This document shows positions 16,775 through 24,673 of a DNA stretch of 25,835 nucleotides, one piece after another. A model generated the notes under the pieces. That model was not told the origin of the DNA. It saw nothing but the letters and a program-made list of their open reading frames with translations, and searched no databases. The translations under genes were made by a program, and so were the position numbers. Position 1 is the first letter of the stretch, and each line of letters opens with the position of its first letter. This DNA comes from an uncultured Oscillibacter sp. (GTDB lineage: Bacteria; Bacillota; Clostridia; Oscillospirales; Oscillospiraceae): NCBI GenBank assembly GCA_910585165.1, contig CAJUBX010000025.1, forward strand, positions 1 through 25,835. Reading direction: 5' to 3'.

Positions 16775-18465
16775 AATATGTCAAACTCGGCGACCTGCTG
16801 GTCAAAAGCGGCGACATCACCCAGGCCCAGCTAAACGAGGCGCTGAAGCTCCAGGAGGGCACCGGAGAACGCTTGGGCTCCGTGCTCCAAAAACACGGCT
16901 TCATCACGGAGCGGCAGCTGATCGACACGCTGATGAGCCAGCTGGGTGTGGAGTTCATTGACCTGAACACCTACCCCATCCCGCCGGAAATGGCCCAGCT
17001 CCTGCCCAGGAGCGCGGCCAAAAAGCACATGGTGGTTCCCGTCCGGGCCACCCGGACGGACATTCACCTGGCCATGGCGGACCCGCTGAACTTTGTGGCG
17101 GTGGAGGAAGTCCGGGCCATCACCCGGCGGCGGGTCGTCCCCCTCATCGCCGCCTCCGCCGCCGTGGAACGAGCGGTGCAGAACCTTTACAGCAACCAGG
17201 GGGCCATGCAGGCCATTGAGGACATGCAGCGGGATTTGCTTGGCAGCCAGTACGGCGGCGGAGCCGTGGCCCAGCCCCAGAGCATGACCGTGGACGAGGA
17301 CGAGGCGGACGCCGCCCCGGCCATCCGCCTGGTGAACTCCATCATCGACCGGGCCTGCACCGAGGGGGCCAGCGACATCCACATGGAGCCCGGCGAGAAC
17401 AGCATGACCATCCGCATGCGCATCGACGGAGCCCTCCGGTCCATCATTCCCGTGCCCCGGGAGCTCCAAAGCTCCGTCATCTCCCGCATGAAGATCATGG
17501 CCCGGATGGACATCGCCCAAAAGCAGATTCCCCAGGACGGCCGGGCCAACGTCACCGTCCGGCAGGAGGCCCTGGACCTTCGTATTTCCACCCTGCCCAC
17601 CATCCACGGCGAAAAGGTGGTCGTCCGCCTTCTGCGCAAGACCCCGGAGCTGGCCACTTTGGAGGGCATCGGCCTGGAGGGGGAAAACCTGGAGCGCTTC
17701 TGCCGCCTGGTGGACCGCACCACCGAGGGCGTTATCCTCATGGTGGGCCCCACCGGCTCCGGCAAGACCTCCACCCTTTACGCCATGATTGACCGTTTGA
17801 AAAGCGAGGAGGTCAACCTGGTCTCCCTGGAGGACCCGGTGGAGTACCACATCGGCGGCGTCTGCCAGGTCCAAATCAACGACAAAACCGGCCTGACCTT
17901 CGCCAATGTCCTCCGCTCCGTCCTCCGCCAGGACCCGGACATCATCGCCGTGGGCGAAATCCGGGACGGCGAAACCGCCGAAATCGCCATGCGGGCCGCC
18001 ATGACCGGACATCTGGTCCTCTCCACCATCCACACCAACAACGCCGCCAGCTCCATCGACCGCCTCCTGGACATCGGCGTGGAGCCCTACCTCATCGCCG
18101 GGGCGGTGAAGGGCATCGTCTCCCAGCGCCTCCTGCGCAAGGTCTGCCCCCACTGCAAAAAGCCCTATACCCCCTCCTTGGAGGAGCAGGCCGCCCTGGG
18201 CCTTCCCCCCGGGGATTACCTGTTCTACAAGGGCGCGGGCTGCGGCGAGTGCTTCGGCACCGGATACCGGGGCCGGACCGGCGCGTTCGAGATTCTGCCC
18301 GTCAGCCCCGCCATCCGGCGGGCCATCCACGCCCGCTCCCTCAAGGAGCTGGAAGCCGCCATGGCGGACGCGGACTTCCACCCCATTATGGAAAACTGCC
18401 GAAAGCTGGTCCTGGACGGCGTGACCTCCTCCGAGGAGGTACACCGGGTGCTGGGCGGCGGATAA
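16771..18465 (+). CDS. pilB: Type IV pilus assembly ATPase PilB with MshEN cyclic-di-GMP motif
   Basis: A 564-residue extension ATPase. The ATG at 16771 overlaps the previous stop. Residues 5-57 match the MshEN signature of two 24-residue motifs separated by exactly five residues: KLGDLLVKSGDITQAQLNEA at 5 and RLGSVLQKHGFITERQLIDT at 34. The ATPase core has Walker A GPTGSGKT (326-333, Lys332), a Walker B region IIAVGEIRD (Glu396) and a tetracysteine zinc site (Cys459, Cys462, Cys491, Cys494) seen in PilB/GspE and not in PilT. It powers pilin insertion from the cytoplasm by turning the PilC platform. In known MshEN proteins this domain binds cyclic-di-GMP, so pilus extension here is probably nucleotide-controlled. 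Confidence 0.96.
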   Translation: MKYVKLGDLLVKSGDITQAQLNEALKLQEGTGERLGSVLQKHGFITERQLIDTLMSQLGVEFIDLNTYPIPPEMAQLLPRSAAKKHMVVPVRATRTDIHLAMADPLNFVAVEEVRAITRRRVVPLIAASAAVERAVQNLYSNQGAMQAIEDMQRDLLGSQYGGGAVAQPQSMTVDEDEADAAPAIRLVNSIIDRACTEGASDIHMEPGENSMTIRMRIDGALRSIIPVPRELQSSVISRMKIMARMDIAQKQIPQDGRANVTVRQEALDLRISTLPTIHGEKVVVRLLRKTPELATLEGIGLEGENLERFCRLVDRTTEGVILMVGPTGSGKTSTLYAMIDRLKSEEVNLVSLEDPVEYHIGGVCQVQINDKTGLTFANVLRSVLRQDPDIIAVGEIRDGETAEIAMRAAMTGHLVLSTIHTNNAASSIDRLLDIGVEPYLIAGAVKGIVSQRLLRKVCPHCKKPYTPSLEEQAALGLPPGDYLFYKGAGCGECFGTGYRGRTGAFEILPVSPAIRRAIHARSLKELEAAMADADFHPIMENCRKLVLDGVTSSEEVHRVLGGG

Positions 18466-18474
18466 GGAGACATT

Positions 18475-19560
18475 ATGACTGTTGAAAGCTACGTTGCGCA
18501 GGCCAGAAGAGACGGCGCCTCGGACATCCATCTGGTCCGGGGGCTGACCCCCCGCTACCGGGTGGACGGCACCATCCGGGAGATGGGCGGCGCGCCCCTG
18601 ACCCTGGAGGACTGCGTCAAGGCCGCCCGGGAGCTGGCCGGGTCCCAAATCCGCCAGGCCGAGGCCGTGGGGGAGCTGGACCTGGCGATGACCATCGCCG
18701 GGGTGCGCTGCCGGGTCAACCTCTTCCGCCAGCAGGAGGCGTGGTCCGCCGCCATCCGGCTTTTGAACGACCACATTCCCGACCTGGACGAGCTGGGCCT
18801 TCCCAAGGCCGTGGGCGATTTCCCCGCCTACAACCAGGGGCTGGTGCTCATTACCGGGGAAACCGGCTCCGGCAAATCCACCACCCTGGCCGCCGTGCTG
18901 AACCGGATCAACCACAGCGAGGCCAAGCACATCCTCACCCTGGAGGACCCCATCGAATACGTCTATACCCCCGACAAGTGCGTCATCAATCAGCGGGAGG
19001 TGGGCCGGGACACCGGGAGCTTCGCCTCCGGCCTCCGGGCCGCCCTGCGGGAGGACCCGGACGTGATCCTCGTGGGCGAGATGCGGGACCTGGAGACCAT
19101 CGAAACCGCCCTCACCGCCGCCGAGACGGGACATCTGGTCTTCGGCACCGTCCACACCAACTCCGCCGCCGACTCTATCGACCGCATCGTGGACGTGTTT
19201 CCCGCCGAACGCCAGCAGCAAATCCGCCTCCAGCTCTCCATGTCCCTCAAGGCCGTGCTCAGCCAGCAGCTCCTGCCCAAGGTGGGCGGCGGCCGGGTGC
19301 TAGCCTGCGAGGTGATGAAAACCGACAACGCCATCCGCAACCTGATCCGGGAGGGCAAAACCCCCCAGATTGCCAACTCCATCCAGACCACCGGGGCCCT
19401 GGGGAATATCCTGATGGACAAGGCCCTGGGCGCCCTGTACGCCGCCGGGAGCATCAGCCGGGAGACCTTCGAGGGCGCGCTCAGGGACCAGTCCGCGGTG
19501 AAGAACCCGCCCCCGGCGGACCCCGCCCGGGCCCCGGGCTTCCGGCGCCCCCTGCTGTAA
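18475..19560 (+). CDS. pilT: Type IV pilus retraction ATPase PilT
   Basis: A 361-residue hexameric ATPase starting 10 nt after pilB behind a TAAGGAG site. It lacks the N-terminal MshEN domain and the zinc cysteines of PilB. It shows Walker A GETGSGKST (128-136), an aspartate/glutamate box LTLEDPIEY, a Walker B region VILVGEMRD and the PilT hallmark AIRNLIRE at 286-293. The C-terminal tail is proline-rich (PPPADPARAPGFRRP). It depolymerises the pilus and so provides twitching movement, DNA uptake or force on a bound surface. Presence of a dedicated PilT implies dynamic pili instead of a static secretion pseudopilus. Confidence 0.95.
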   Translation: MTVESYVAQARRDGASDIHLVRGLTPRYRVDGTIREMGGAPLTLEDCVKAARELAGSQIRQAEAVGELDLAMTIAGVRCRVNLFRQQEAWSAAIRLLNDHIPDLDELGLPKAVGDFPAYNQGLVLITGETGSGKSTTLAAVLNRINHSEAKHILTLEDPIEYVYTPDKCVINQREVGRDTGSFASGLRAALREDPDVILVGEMRDLETIETALTAAETGHLVFGTVHTNSAADSIDRIVDVFPAERQQQIRLQLSMSLKAVLSQQLLPKVGGGRVLACEVMKTDNAIRNLIREGKTPQIANSIQTTGALGNILMDKALGALYAAGSISRETFEGALRDQSAVKNPPPADPARAPGFRRPLL

Positions 19561-19572
19561 GGGAGGGAAGCC

Positions 19573-20781
19573 ATGCCAACCTACAAATACGAGGGCGCTT
19601 ATATAAGCGGCGAGAAGGTCTCCGGCGTGGTGGAGGCCGTCAGCCGCACCGACGCGGTGAACCAAATCCGCCAGACCTGCGAAATCGTCCTCTCCCTCAA
19701 GGAGGTCCCCAAAACCGCCGCCCGGGCCCCCCTGTCCAAGCTCCAGAAAATCGGCGCGAAAAGCCTCTCCCTCACCTGCCAGCAGTTCGCCATCATCCTC
19801 AAGGCGGGACTGCCCCTGGTGCAGACGGTGGACCTGGTGGCGGAGCAGTGTCCGGACAAAAACCTTGCCGCCCTTCTGCGCCAGGCCTCCGAGGACGTGT
19901 CCAACGGCTGGGCCCTGAGCTACAGCCTGGAACAGCGGGGGAATAAGTCCCTGCCCGTCACCTTCCGGGAGACCGTCCGGGCCGGGGAGGAATCCGGCGA
20001 TATGCAGGCGGCTTTCCAGCGCATGGCGGACTATTTCGAGCGGATGAACAAGACCCGCGAAAGCGTGGTCTCCGCCCTGACCTACCCCGCCTTCGTCATT
20101 GCGGTGGCGGTGGTGGTGGTGGCGGTCATCATGCTCTACGCCGTGCCCACCTTCACCGGCGTGTTCCAGGGGATGAGCATCGAACTGCCCTGGCCCACCA
20201 AGGTCCTCATCGCCATGAGCGCTTTCTTCCAAAAGTATATCCTGGTTCTGATCGCCCTCGCTGCCCTGGTCCTCTTTGCCCTCCGGCTCTATGGGACCAC
20301 GGAGAAGGGCGGCCCCGTCCTGGCCAAGGCCCAGCTGGGCCTGCCCATCCTTGGCAGCGTGGTCCGCATGTCCAACGCCAGCCAGTTCGCCCACACCATG
20401 AGCATGCTCCTCACCGCCGGGATGCCGATTTTGCAGGCCATTGAGGTCTCCGGCAAAACTATGTCCAACCTGTGCATGTCCCAGGAGGTGCTGGGCACCC
20501 TCCCCGGGGTGGAGGGCGGGCGGCCCTTCGGCGAGTGCCTGGGATACACGAAGGAAATCCCCCCCATGCTGGTGCAGATGACCTCCGTGGGCGAGGCCAC
20601 GGGCTCCATGGAGGCCACCCTCCAGGTGCTGGCGGCCTACTACGACAACGAGACGGACTTGAGGACCAAGCGGGCCATCGCCCTGCTGGAGCCCAGCATC
20701 ATCGTGGTGCTGGCGGTGCTGGTGGTGCTGATTCTCTTCGCGGTTTATCTCCCTATGTTCAGCATGTACGGCAATATGTAA
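19573..20781 (+). CDS. pilC: Type IV pilus inner-membrane platform protein PilC
   Basis: A 402-residue protein of standard PilC/GspF length, starting 12 nt after pilT behind GGGAGGG. The N-terminal stretch MPTYKYEGAYISGEKVSG is the usual opening beta structure. Two related cytoplasmic T2SSF domains follow (about 70-170 with SLTCQQFAIILKAGLPLVQT, and about 270-370 with QFAHTMSMLLTAGMPILQAI), separated by membrane helices at about 172-196 and 222-240, with a third at about 373-398. PilC couples PilB and PilT to pilin insertion and removal. Nothing is missing compared with the family. Confidence 0.95.
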   Translation: MPTYKYEGAYISGEKVSGVVEAVSRTDAVNQIRQTCEIVLSLKEVPKTAARAPLSKLQKIGAKSLSLTCQQFAIILKAGLPLVQTVDLVAEQCPDKNLAALLRQASEDVSNGWALSYSLEQRGNKSLPVTFRETVRAGEESGDMQAAFQRMADYFERMNKTRESVVSALTYPAFVIAVAVVVVAVIMLYAVPTFTGVFQGMSIELPWPTKVLIAMSAFFQKYILVLIALAALVLFALRLYGTTEKGGPVLAKAQLGLPILGSVVRMSNASQFAHTMSMLLTAGMPILQAIEVSGKTMSNLCMSQEVLGTLPGVEGGRPFGECLGYTKEIPPMLVQMTSVGEATGSMEATLQVLAAYYDNETDLRTKRAIALLEPSIIVVLAVLVVLILFAVYLPMFSMYGNM

Positions 20782-20857
20782 ACGGTATTCCGGGCCCCGC
20801 CAACCCGGGCTCTGAGTATAGAAACTTCTATGAATCTGAAAGAGAGGTACGCTAATT

Positions 20858-21283
20858 ATGGAAAATTTGAAGGCCAAGCTGAAAAAGCAGGGCGGCTTCA
20901 CCATGGTGGAGCTTCTGATCGTGGTGGCCATCATCGCCATCCTGGTGGCGGTGTCCATTCCCATGATGAACTCCGCGCTGGAGCGGTCCCGGCACGCCGT
21001 GGACCAGGCCAATGTCCGTGACGCTGTCGGCCTGGCTCTGACGGAATATGTGACCGAAGGTGACTCTGTTATCGGTAAATCTTATAAGTACGTTGTGACA
21101 GCCGATCATCAGGGCTATATCGACGATTCTACGTCTGCCACGGGTGTAGTACCTAAGTGCCAATGTTCTGGCCATGCTACGGGCGAACTTACCGTGGAAA
21201 TTGGAGCAATTCCTGCGGGTGGAAAAGTTCCCACCGTCACGACCAGCTGGTCGAACGACGGCTCGGGTAGCCCTACTACCTAA
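20858..21283 (+). CDS. pilA: Major type IV pilin
   Basis: A 141-residue prepilin with leader MENLKAKLKKQGG cut before Phe14, then FTMVELLIVVAIIAILVAVS with Glu at mature position 5. This is the most canonical pilin helix in the cluster, and the size, plus its placement after PilC with a separate leader of 76 nt, suggests the main pilus subunit. AGAGAGG lies 10 nt before the ATG. The helical stretch continues to about residue 60, then a small Ser/Thr/Gly-rich globular domain with two cysteines in KCQCSGH. Codon use changes sharply inside the gene: 7 of the first 55 codons end in A or T, against 44 of the last 86. Confidence 0.92.
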   Translation: MENLKAKLKKQGGFTMVELLIVVAIIAILVAVSIPMMNSALERSRHAVDQANVRDAVGLALTEYVTEGDSVIGKSYKYVVTADHQGYIDDSTSATGVVPKCQCSGHATGELTVEIGAIPAGGKVPTVTTSWSNDGSGSPTT

Positions 21284-21330
21284 CCCCCTTCCCCCGCCCC
21301 CTCCGGGTTGGCGCAGGGCGGGGAACCGGA

Positions 21331-21387
21331 ACGCCCGCAAAAGCGGGCGTCCTCCAGAGCCCCCGGGCATACCGGAGGCCCTGGAGG
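21331..21387 (+). other. Two hairpins after the major pilin gene
   Basis: A perfect 8-bp stem with AAAA loop (ACGCCCGC at 21331-21338, GCGGGCGT at 21343-21350) is followed directly by a second stem CCTCCAG (21351-21357) with CTGGAGG (21381-21387). Neither has a T-tract on the plus strand. They may stall transcription or protect the 3' end of the pilin message, so pilin RNA exceeds that of the downstream genes. Confidence 0.4.
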
Positions 21388-21390
21388 GCG

Positions 21391-21412
21391 AAAAAAGCCC
21401 CCCAAAGGGGGG
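21391..21412 (-). terminator. Minus-strand terminator behind the toxin remnant
   Basis: Read on the minus strand: CCCCCC, TTT loop, GGGGGG, then C and TTTTTT (21412 down to 21391). It lies directly after the stop of the toxin fragment, as a terminator of a once-functional toxin gene would. Confidence 0.7.
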
Positions 21413-21541
21413 TCAGTCCTCATAGCGGCCCATGCAGGCAAGGATTTCCAAAGCATCGCCTTCCGCGCGGTAAATCAGGCGGTGCTCGTCGCTGATCCGG
21501 CGGCTCCAATAGCCCGATATGTACAAACCATAAATTTTGTG
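21413..21541 (-). pseudogene. Remnant of a Txe/YoeB family toxin (C-terminal half)
   Basis: The minus strand is open for 42 codons ending at TGA (21415-21413), with an in-frame stop TAA at 21544-21542 just before. It reads ISGYWSRRISDEHRLIYRAE followed by GDALEILACMGRYED. This is the C-terminal half of YoeB/Txe ribosome-dependent mRNA interferases, whose signature is GxWSRRI-x2-EHRLVY. The N-terminal half, its start and any antitoxin are absent. The catalytic C-terminal His-Tyr pair of E. coli YoeB is here replaced by Arg-Tyr-Glu-Asp. I therefore call a dead fragment left by decay or deletion of a toxin-antitoxin module that once sat inside the pilus cluster. Confidence 0.8.
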
Positions 21542-21553
21542 TTACAATATCTT

Positions 21554-21653
21554 CCAGGGGACGGTCTCCGCGCCGCCCTGCCCTCCCCCCCCTCTACCGC
21601 CCCCCACACACTCCCAACCTGGAGACCGGGACGGCGCGGAGGCCGCCCCCTGG
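21554..21653. repeat. Imperfect 22-bp inverted repeat upstream of pilD
   Basis: The arms at 21554-21575 and 21632-21653 (CCAGGGG...GCGCCG and CGGCGC...CCCCTGG) are complementary at 20 of 22 positions, enclosing 56 nt rich in C. The element ends 20 nt before the pilD ATG. It could be a leader RNA stem, or the trace of a small inserted element. The rest of the 390-nt gap between pilA and pilD holds only the hairpins and toxin remnant; I see no promoter I would defend. Confidence 0.5.
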
Positions 21654-21673
21654 GAAGCGTCAAAGGAGACCCT

Positions 21674-22450
21674 ATGGAAAACGCCATTCTGACGGCTTAC
21701 CTCTGCTTCTGGCTGGCCGTCCTGGGGGCGGTGCTGGGCAGCTTCCTGGACTGCGCCGCCTCCCGCTGGGCGGCGGGGGACCCCCACCCCTTCCGGGGGC
21801 GGTCCCGGTGCGCCTCCTGCGGCCGCACGCTGGGGCCCCGGGATTTGGTCCCGGTGTTCAGCTTTCTTGTCCGCCGGGGGCGGTGCGGGTACTGCGGGGC
21901 CCCTATTCCCGCCGAGTGCCTGGTATCGGAGCTGGCGGGGGCGGCGGTCTTCGCGTGCCTGGGGGCGCACTTCGGGCCGGTCCTGGGGCTGGGGCAGTGG
22001 CTTGTCTTTGCCGCCCTTTTGCTGGCCCTCAGCCTGACGGACTGGGCCAGGCGGATCATCCCCGACAAGCTGCTTCTTTTGCTGGCGGCCAACCGGGCGG
22101 CGTGGTTCCTTCCCCTGGGCCACGGGGCCCGGGAGGGGCTGGAGGCGGTGAAAGCCTTTGCCGTTCCGGCGGCTTTGCTGGCGCTGGTGCTTTTCATGGA
22201 AAAACGGACGGGCCGGGAGGCCATGGGCGGCGGGGACGTCAAGCTGCTGTTCGTCCTGGCGCTGTATCTTGGCTGGGCGGAGCTGTTCCTGGCGCTTTTC
22301 GTGGGGTGCCTTCTGGGCCTCCTCTGGGCGGCGCTGTCCGGCGGAAAAAGAGGAACCGCCATGCCCTTCGGGCCGTTTCTGGCGGCGGGGGCGGTGCTCA
22401 CGGTATGTTTTGGCGGTCCGGTGCTGGAGTGGTACTTCGGCCTGTTTTGA
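21674..22450 (+). CDS. pilD: Prepilin peptidase and N-methyltransferase PilD
   Basis: A 258-residue membrane protease. The ATG at 21674 follows AAGGAG; an in-frame extension of 122 codons upstream would cross the toxin remnant and is rejected. Residues about 8-30 form the first helix. A cytoplasmic loop carries two CXXC pairs (Cys46/Cys49 in CASCGRTL, Cys71/Cys74 in CGYCGAPI) that bind zinc in bifunctional members. The catalytic aspartates are Asp123 (SLTDW) and Asp188 (GGGDVKL). It cleaves after the conserved glycine of all five prepilins here, and the full-length N-terminal domain suggests that it also methylates the new N-terminus. Confidence 0.95.
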   Translation: MENAILTAYLCFWLAVLGAVLGSFLDCAASRWAAGDPHPFRGRSRCASCGRTLGPRDLVPVFSFLVRRGRCGYCGAPIPAECLVSELAGAAVFACLGAHFGPVLGLGQWLVFAALLLALSLTDWARRIIPDKLLLLLAANRAAWFLPLGHGAREGLEAVKAFAVPAALLALVLFMEKRTGREAMGGGDVKLLFVLALYLGWAELFLALFVGCLLGLLWAALSGGKRGTAMPFGPFLAAGAVLTVCFGGPVLEWYFGLF

Positions 22451-22465
22451 GAAGGAGAGGAATGT

Positions 22466-23446
22466 ATGGGAAACACGCGGCTGGGATTCGACATCGGAAG
22501 CAGCAGCCTGAAAATCGCGGTGCTGCGGGGGAACGAGGCCCGCATTGAGGAGGTCCGCCTGCCGGAGAACATGGTGGACGGGAATGGGCAGATCATCCTG
22601 CCCCATGCCTTCACGCAGTTTTTGAAGCAGGCGAAAAAGGACCTGTCCCTTCCCCGGGGCCAGGCGGCGCTGGCGCTGCCCCCCAGCCAGGTCATCTGCC
22701 GTCTGGTGACTATGCCCCGCATGACCACGGAGCAGCTTCTTTTGAACCTGCCCTATGAGTTTTCGGACTTCATCCAGGGGGTGGCGGACCAATACCACTG
22801 CGACTACGCGGTCTGCGCCTCCGCCGAGGGGGACGACGAGGCCCAGGGCGTGCCCATGATGGCGGCGGTTGCCGCCAAGCAGACCCTGGCGGAGTACGCC
22901 CGGATGTTTTCCCAGGCGGGCATCCGGCTGAAAACCGTGCTGCCCCAGGAGATGGCGCTGATTCAGCTCTGCCAGGCCCGGGGAGCGGGGGCGGAGGAGT
23001 TCTGCTTCGTGGACCTGGGGCACCAGTTCACCCGGATTACGGTGGTCTGGCGGGACCGGGTCCAGGCCACCCGGCAGATTGCCCTGGGCGGGCGGAACCT
23101 GGACATGATCGTCTCGGGGGAGCTGGGGGTGGACCCCTTCCTGTCCAACACCTATAAAACGTCGAACTTCCAGAACGTGCTCACCCTCCCCGCCGTGACG
23201 GAGGTCTGCGAGCGCATCGCCGTGGAAATTCTGAAGGTCATCAACTTCTACCAGTTTACATACCGCTCCAGCAATCTGAGCGGGGTCTATCTGGTGGGCG
23301 GCGGCGCGGCCATGGAGCTGCTCCGCCAGAGCATTGAAAGCACGGTGGGCCTGCCTCTGCTGGACCCGGCTGACCTGCTGGCGGAGGCCGGGCAGGCCGC
23401 CTCCGCAGGCGTTTTCGCCGCCGGCGCGGCTATGGGAGGGAAATGA
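22466..23446 (+). CDS. pilM: Type IV pilus actin-like assembly protein PilM
   Basis: A 326-residue cytoplasmic protein with the FtsA-like actin fold. The N-terminal phosphate loop is RLGFDIGSSSLKIAVL (about 5-20), the second nucleotide loop is FCFVDLGHQFTRITVV (about 178-193) and the adenosine loop is GVYLVGGGAAMELL (about 273-286). In the family PilM binds the short N-terminal tail of PilN and joins the inner-membrane platform to the ATPases. AGAAGGAGAGG lies just before the ATG. PilN starts 1 nt after the PilM stop, so the two are made in step. Slightly shorter than Gram-negative PilM (about 350), which is common in Firmicutes. Confidence 0.92.
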   Translation: MGNTRLGFDIGSSSLKIAVLRGNEARIEEVRLPENMVDGNGQIILPHAFTQFLKQAKKDLSLPRGQAALALPPSQVICRLVTMPRMTTEQLLLNLPYEFSDFIQGVADQYHCDYAVCASAEGDDEAQGVPMMAAVAAKQTLAEYARMFSQAGIRLKTVLPQEMALIQLCQARGAGAEEFCFVDLGHQFTRITVVWRDRVQATRQIALGGRNLDMIVSGELGVDPFLSNTYKTSNFQNVLTLPAVTEVCERIAVEILKVINFYQFTYRSSNLSGVYLVGGGAAMELLRQSIESTVGLPLLDPADLLAEAGQAASAGVFAAGAAMGGK

Positions 23447-23447
23447 G

Positions 23448-24020
23448 ATGAGCAGACGAAAAGCGGACTACCCCGCCAAGCGGTCTATGAACCTCTTTTA
23501 CAAGCCCGACCGCACCACGAAGCCCGCCACCATCGCGCTGTACGTGCTCTTTGCGCTGGTGTGCCTTCTGGGGCTCGGCAAGTTCCTGGTCTACGACGTG
23601 TGGACGGAAACCGCCGGGGCCCGGCGGGCCCTGGAGTCGGCGGAGCGGCAGCTGGAGGGCGTTATGCTGGAGCTCACGGATTACGGCGAGGTTTGGGAGC
23701 GCTACAGCCGCTACTCCGCCACCGAGGAGGAACGGGCCCTCATCGACCGCATGGAGGTCCTGGCCCTGCTGGACGAGGCCGTGGCCGCCTCTATGGATAC
23801 CGTCTCCATCAGCGGCGGCACGGTCCAGCTCCAGTTCTCCGGCGTGACCCTGGCCGAGACCGCCCAGATTGTAAAAGCCCTGGAGGCGTCCCCTATTGTG
23901 GCCTCCACCATGGTAAACACTGCCGCCACCACCCAGCTTGACGGCGCTCCCGCATACGCCGGGGGCCCGGTTCAGGCCAGCGTGCTGATTCAGCTGCAAA
24001 AGGAGGTGTCCGAGGGATGA
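23448..24020 (+). CDS. pilN: Type IV pilus platform protein PilN
   Basis: A 190-residue bitopic membrane protein. The ATG at 23448 lies 1 nt after the pilM stop with GGGAGGG before it; upstream in-frame starts lie inside pilM. A cytoplasmic tail (1-27) contains SMNLFYKPD, where PilN proteins carry the PilM-binding INLLP-like motif, here degenerate. The membrane helix is about 28-49 (TIALYVLFALVCLLGLGKFL), followed by a coiled coil (about 52-100) and a ferredoxin-like extracellular domain. The assignment relies on this topology and on gene order (pilM, pilN, pilO), since PilN sequences are very divergent. Confidence 0.85.
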   Translation: MSRRKADYPAKRSMNLFYKPDRTTKPATIALYVLFALVCLLGLGKFLVYDVWTETAGARRALESAERQLEGVMLELTDYGEVWERYSRYSATEEERALIDRMEVLALLDEAVAASMDTVSISGGTVQLQFSGVTLAETAQIVKALEASPIVASTMVNTAATTQLDGAPAYAGGPVQASVLIQLQKEVSEG

Positions 24021-24574
24021 GAAGACAGCTGACCACCCGGGAATGGATGCTTCTGGCCCTGCTGGGCGTCATCCTTTTGATCAGCGGCTACATGCTGCTG
24101 TTCTACATGCCGCAGACGGCCGAGCGGGACCGCTGCATCCGCGAGACGGAGTCCTGCCGGACGGAGATTGAGGCGGCCCAGCTCCGCCTGGAGGATAAGC
24201 GCCGGATGGAGCGGGAGCTGGAGGAGCTTTTTTCCGCCGAGGTTCCGCCGCTGAGCATCGCCGATTACGACAATCTCCAGCCCGTTATGTTCGAGCTGAA
24301 CTCCATCCTGGCCTCCACGGCGGACTACAGTTTGTCCTTCAGTACGGTGGACGCTTCCCAGACCATTGTCCGCCGGAGCATCTCCATCTCCTTCACCACC
24401 GGCACCTACGAGTCCGCCAAGGCGGTGCTCCAGCAGCTTCACGACAGCGCCTTCCGCTGCATGCTGGACGACGTGACCATCAGCGCTGGCCAGGGGGAGC
24501 AGAATACCGTCACCGTCAACGGGAACATTGTGTTCTTTGAGTACCAGGCGAATCCCCAGGCGCCAGCGGCTTAA
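24017..24574 (+). CDS. pilO: Type IV pilus platform protein PilO
   Basis: A 185-residue protein whose ATG overlaps the pilN stop (ATGA). A short cytoplasmic segment (1-11) leads to one membrane helix at about 12-32 (MLLALLGVILLISGYMLLFY), a coiled coil (about 35-80, rich in E, R and L) and a globular domain at about 85-180 of the PilO/GspM type. PilN and PilO form a heterodimer that aligns the platform around PilC. It is the last gene before tandem terminators. There is no pilP or secretin gene after it, unlike the pilMNOPQ operon of Gram-negative bacteria; a single-membrane cell needs neither. Confidence 0.85.
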   Translation: MRRQLTTREWMLLALLGVILLISGYMLLFYMPQTAERDRCIRETESCRTEIEAAQLRLEDKRRMERELEELFSAEVPPLSIADYDNLQPVMFELNSILASTADYSLSFSTVDASQTIVRRSISISFTTGTYESAKAVLQQLHDSAFRCMLDDVTISAGQGEQNTVTVNGNIVFFEYQANPQAPAA

Positions 24575-24622
24575 AGCCCGAAGCGCCCCCGGAAGGGGAC
24601 GGAAGTTTATGAAAGCGGAAAT

Positions 24623-24660
24623 GCGCGCCGCCCCGGCTGAGAGGGGCGGCGCGCGTTCTT
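24623..24660 (+). terminator. First terminator of the pilus operon
   Basis: A perfect 12-bp GC stem (GCGCGCCGCCCC at 24623-24634, complement at 24643-24654) with an 8-nt loop is followed by GTTCTTCT. The T-tract is modest. Confidence 0.65.
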
Positions 24661-24673
24661 CTACATACAGCAT

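Noticed and set aside
16831..19221. 796-codon minus-strand open frame opposite pilB and pilT
   Set aside because: Shadow of two strongly conserved ATPases; the translation is repetitive and Gly/His/Val-rich.
18741..19946. 401-codon plus-strand frame overlapping pilT and pilC
   Set aside because: Frame-shifted reading of pilT and pilC, with an extreme Arg/Pro/Gly composition.
21308..21673. N-terminal extension of PilD by 122 codons
   Set aside because: It crosses hairpins and the toxin remnant, has Arg/Pro-rich noise, and the ATG at 21674 has a good ribosome binding site and the expected family length.
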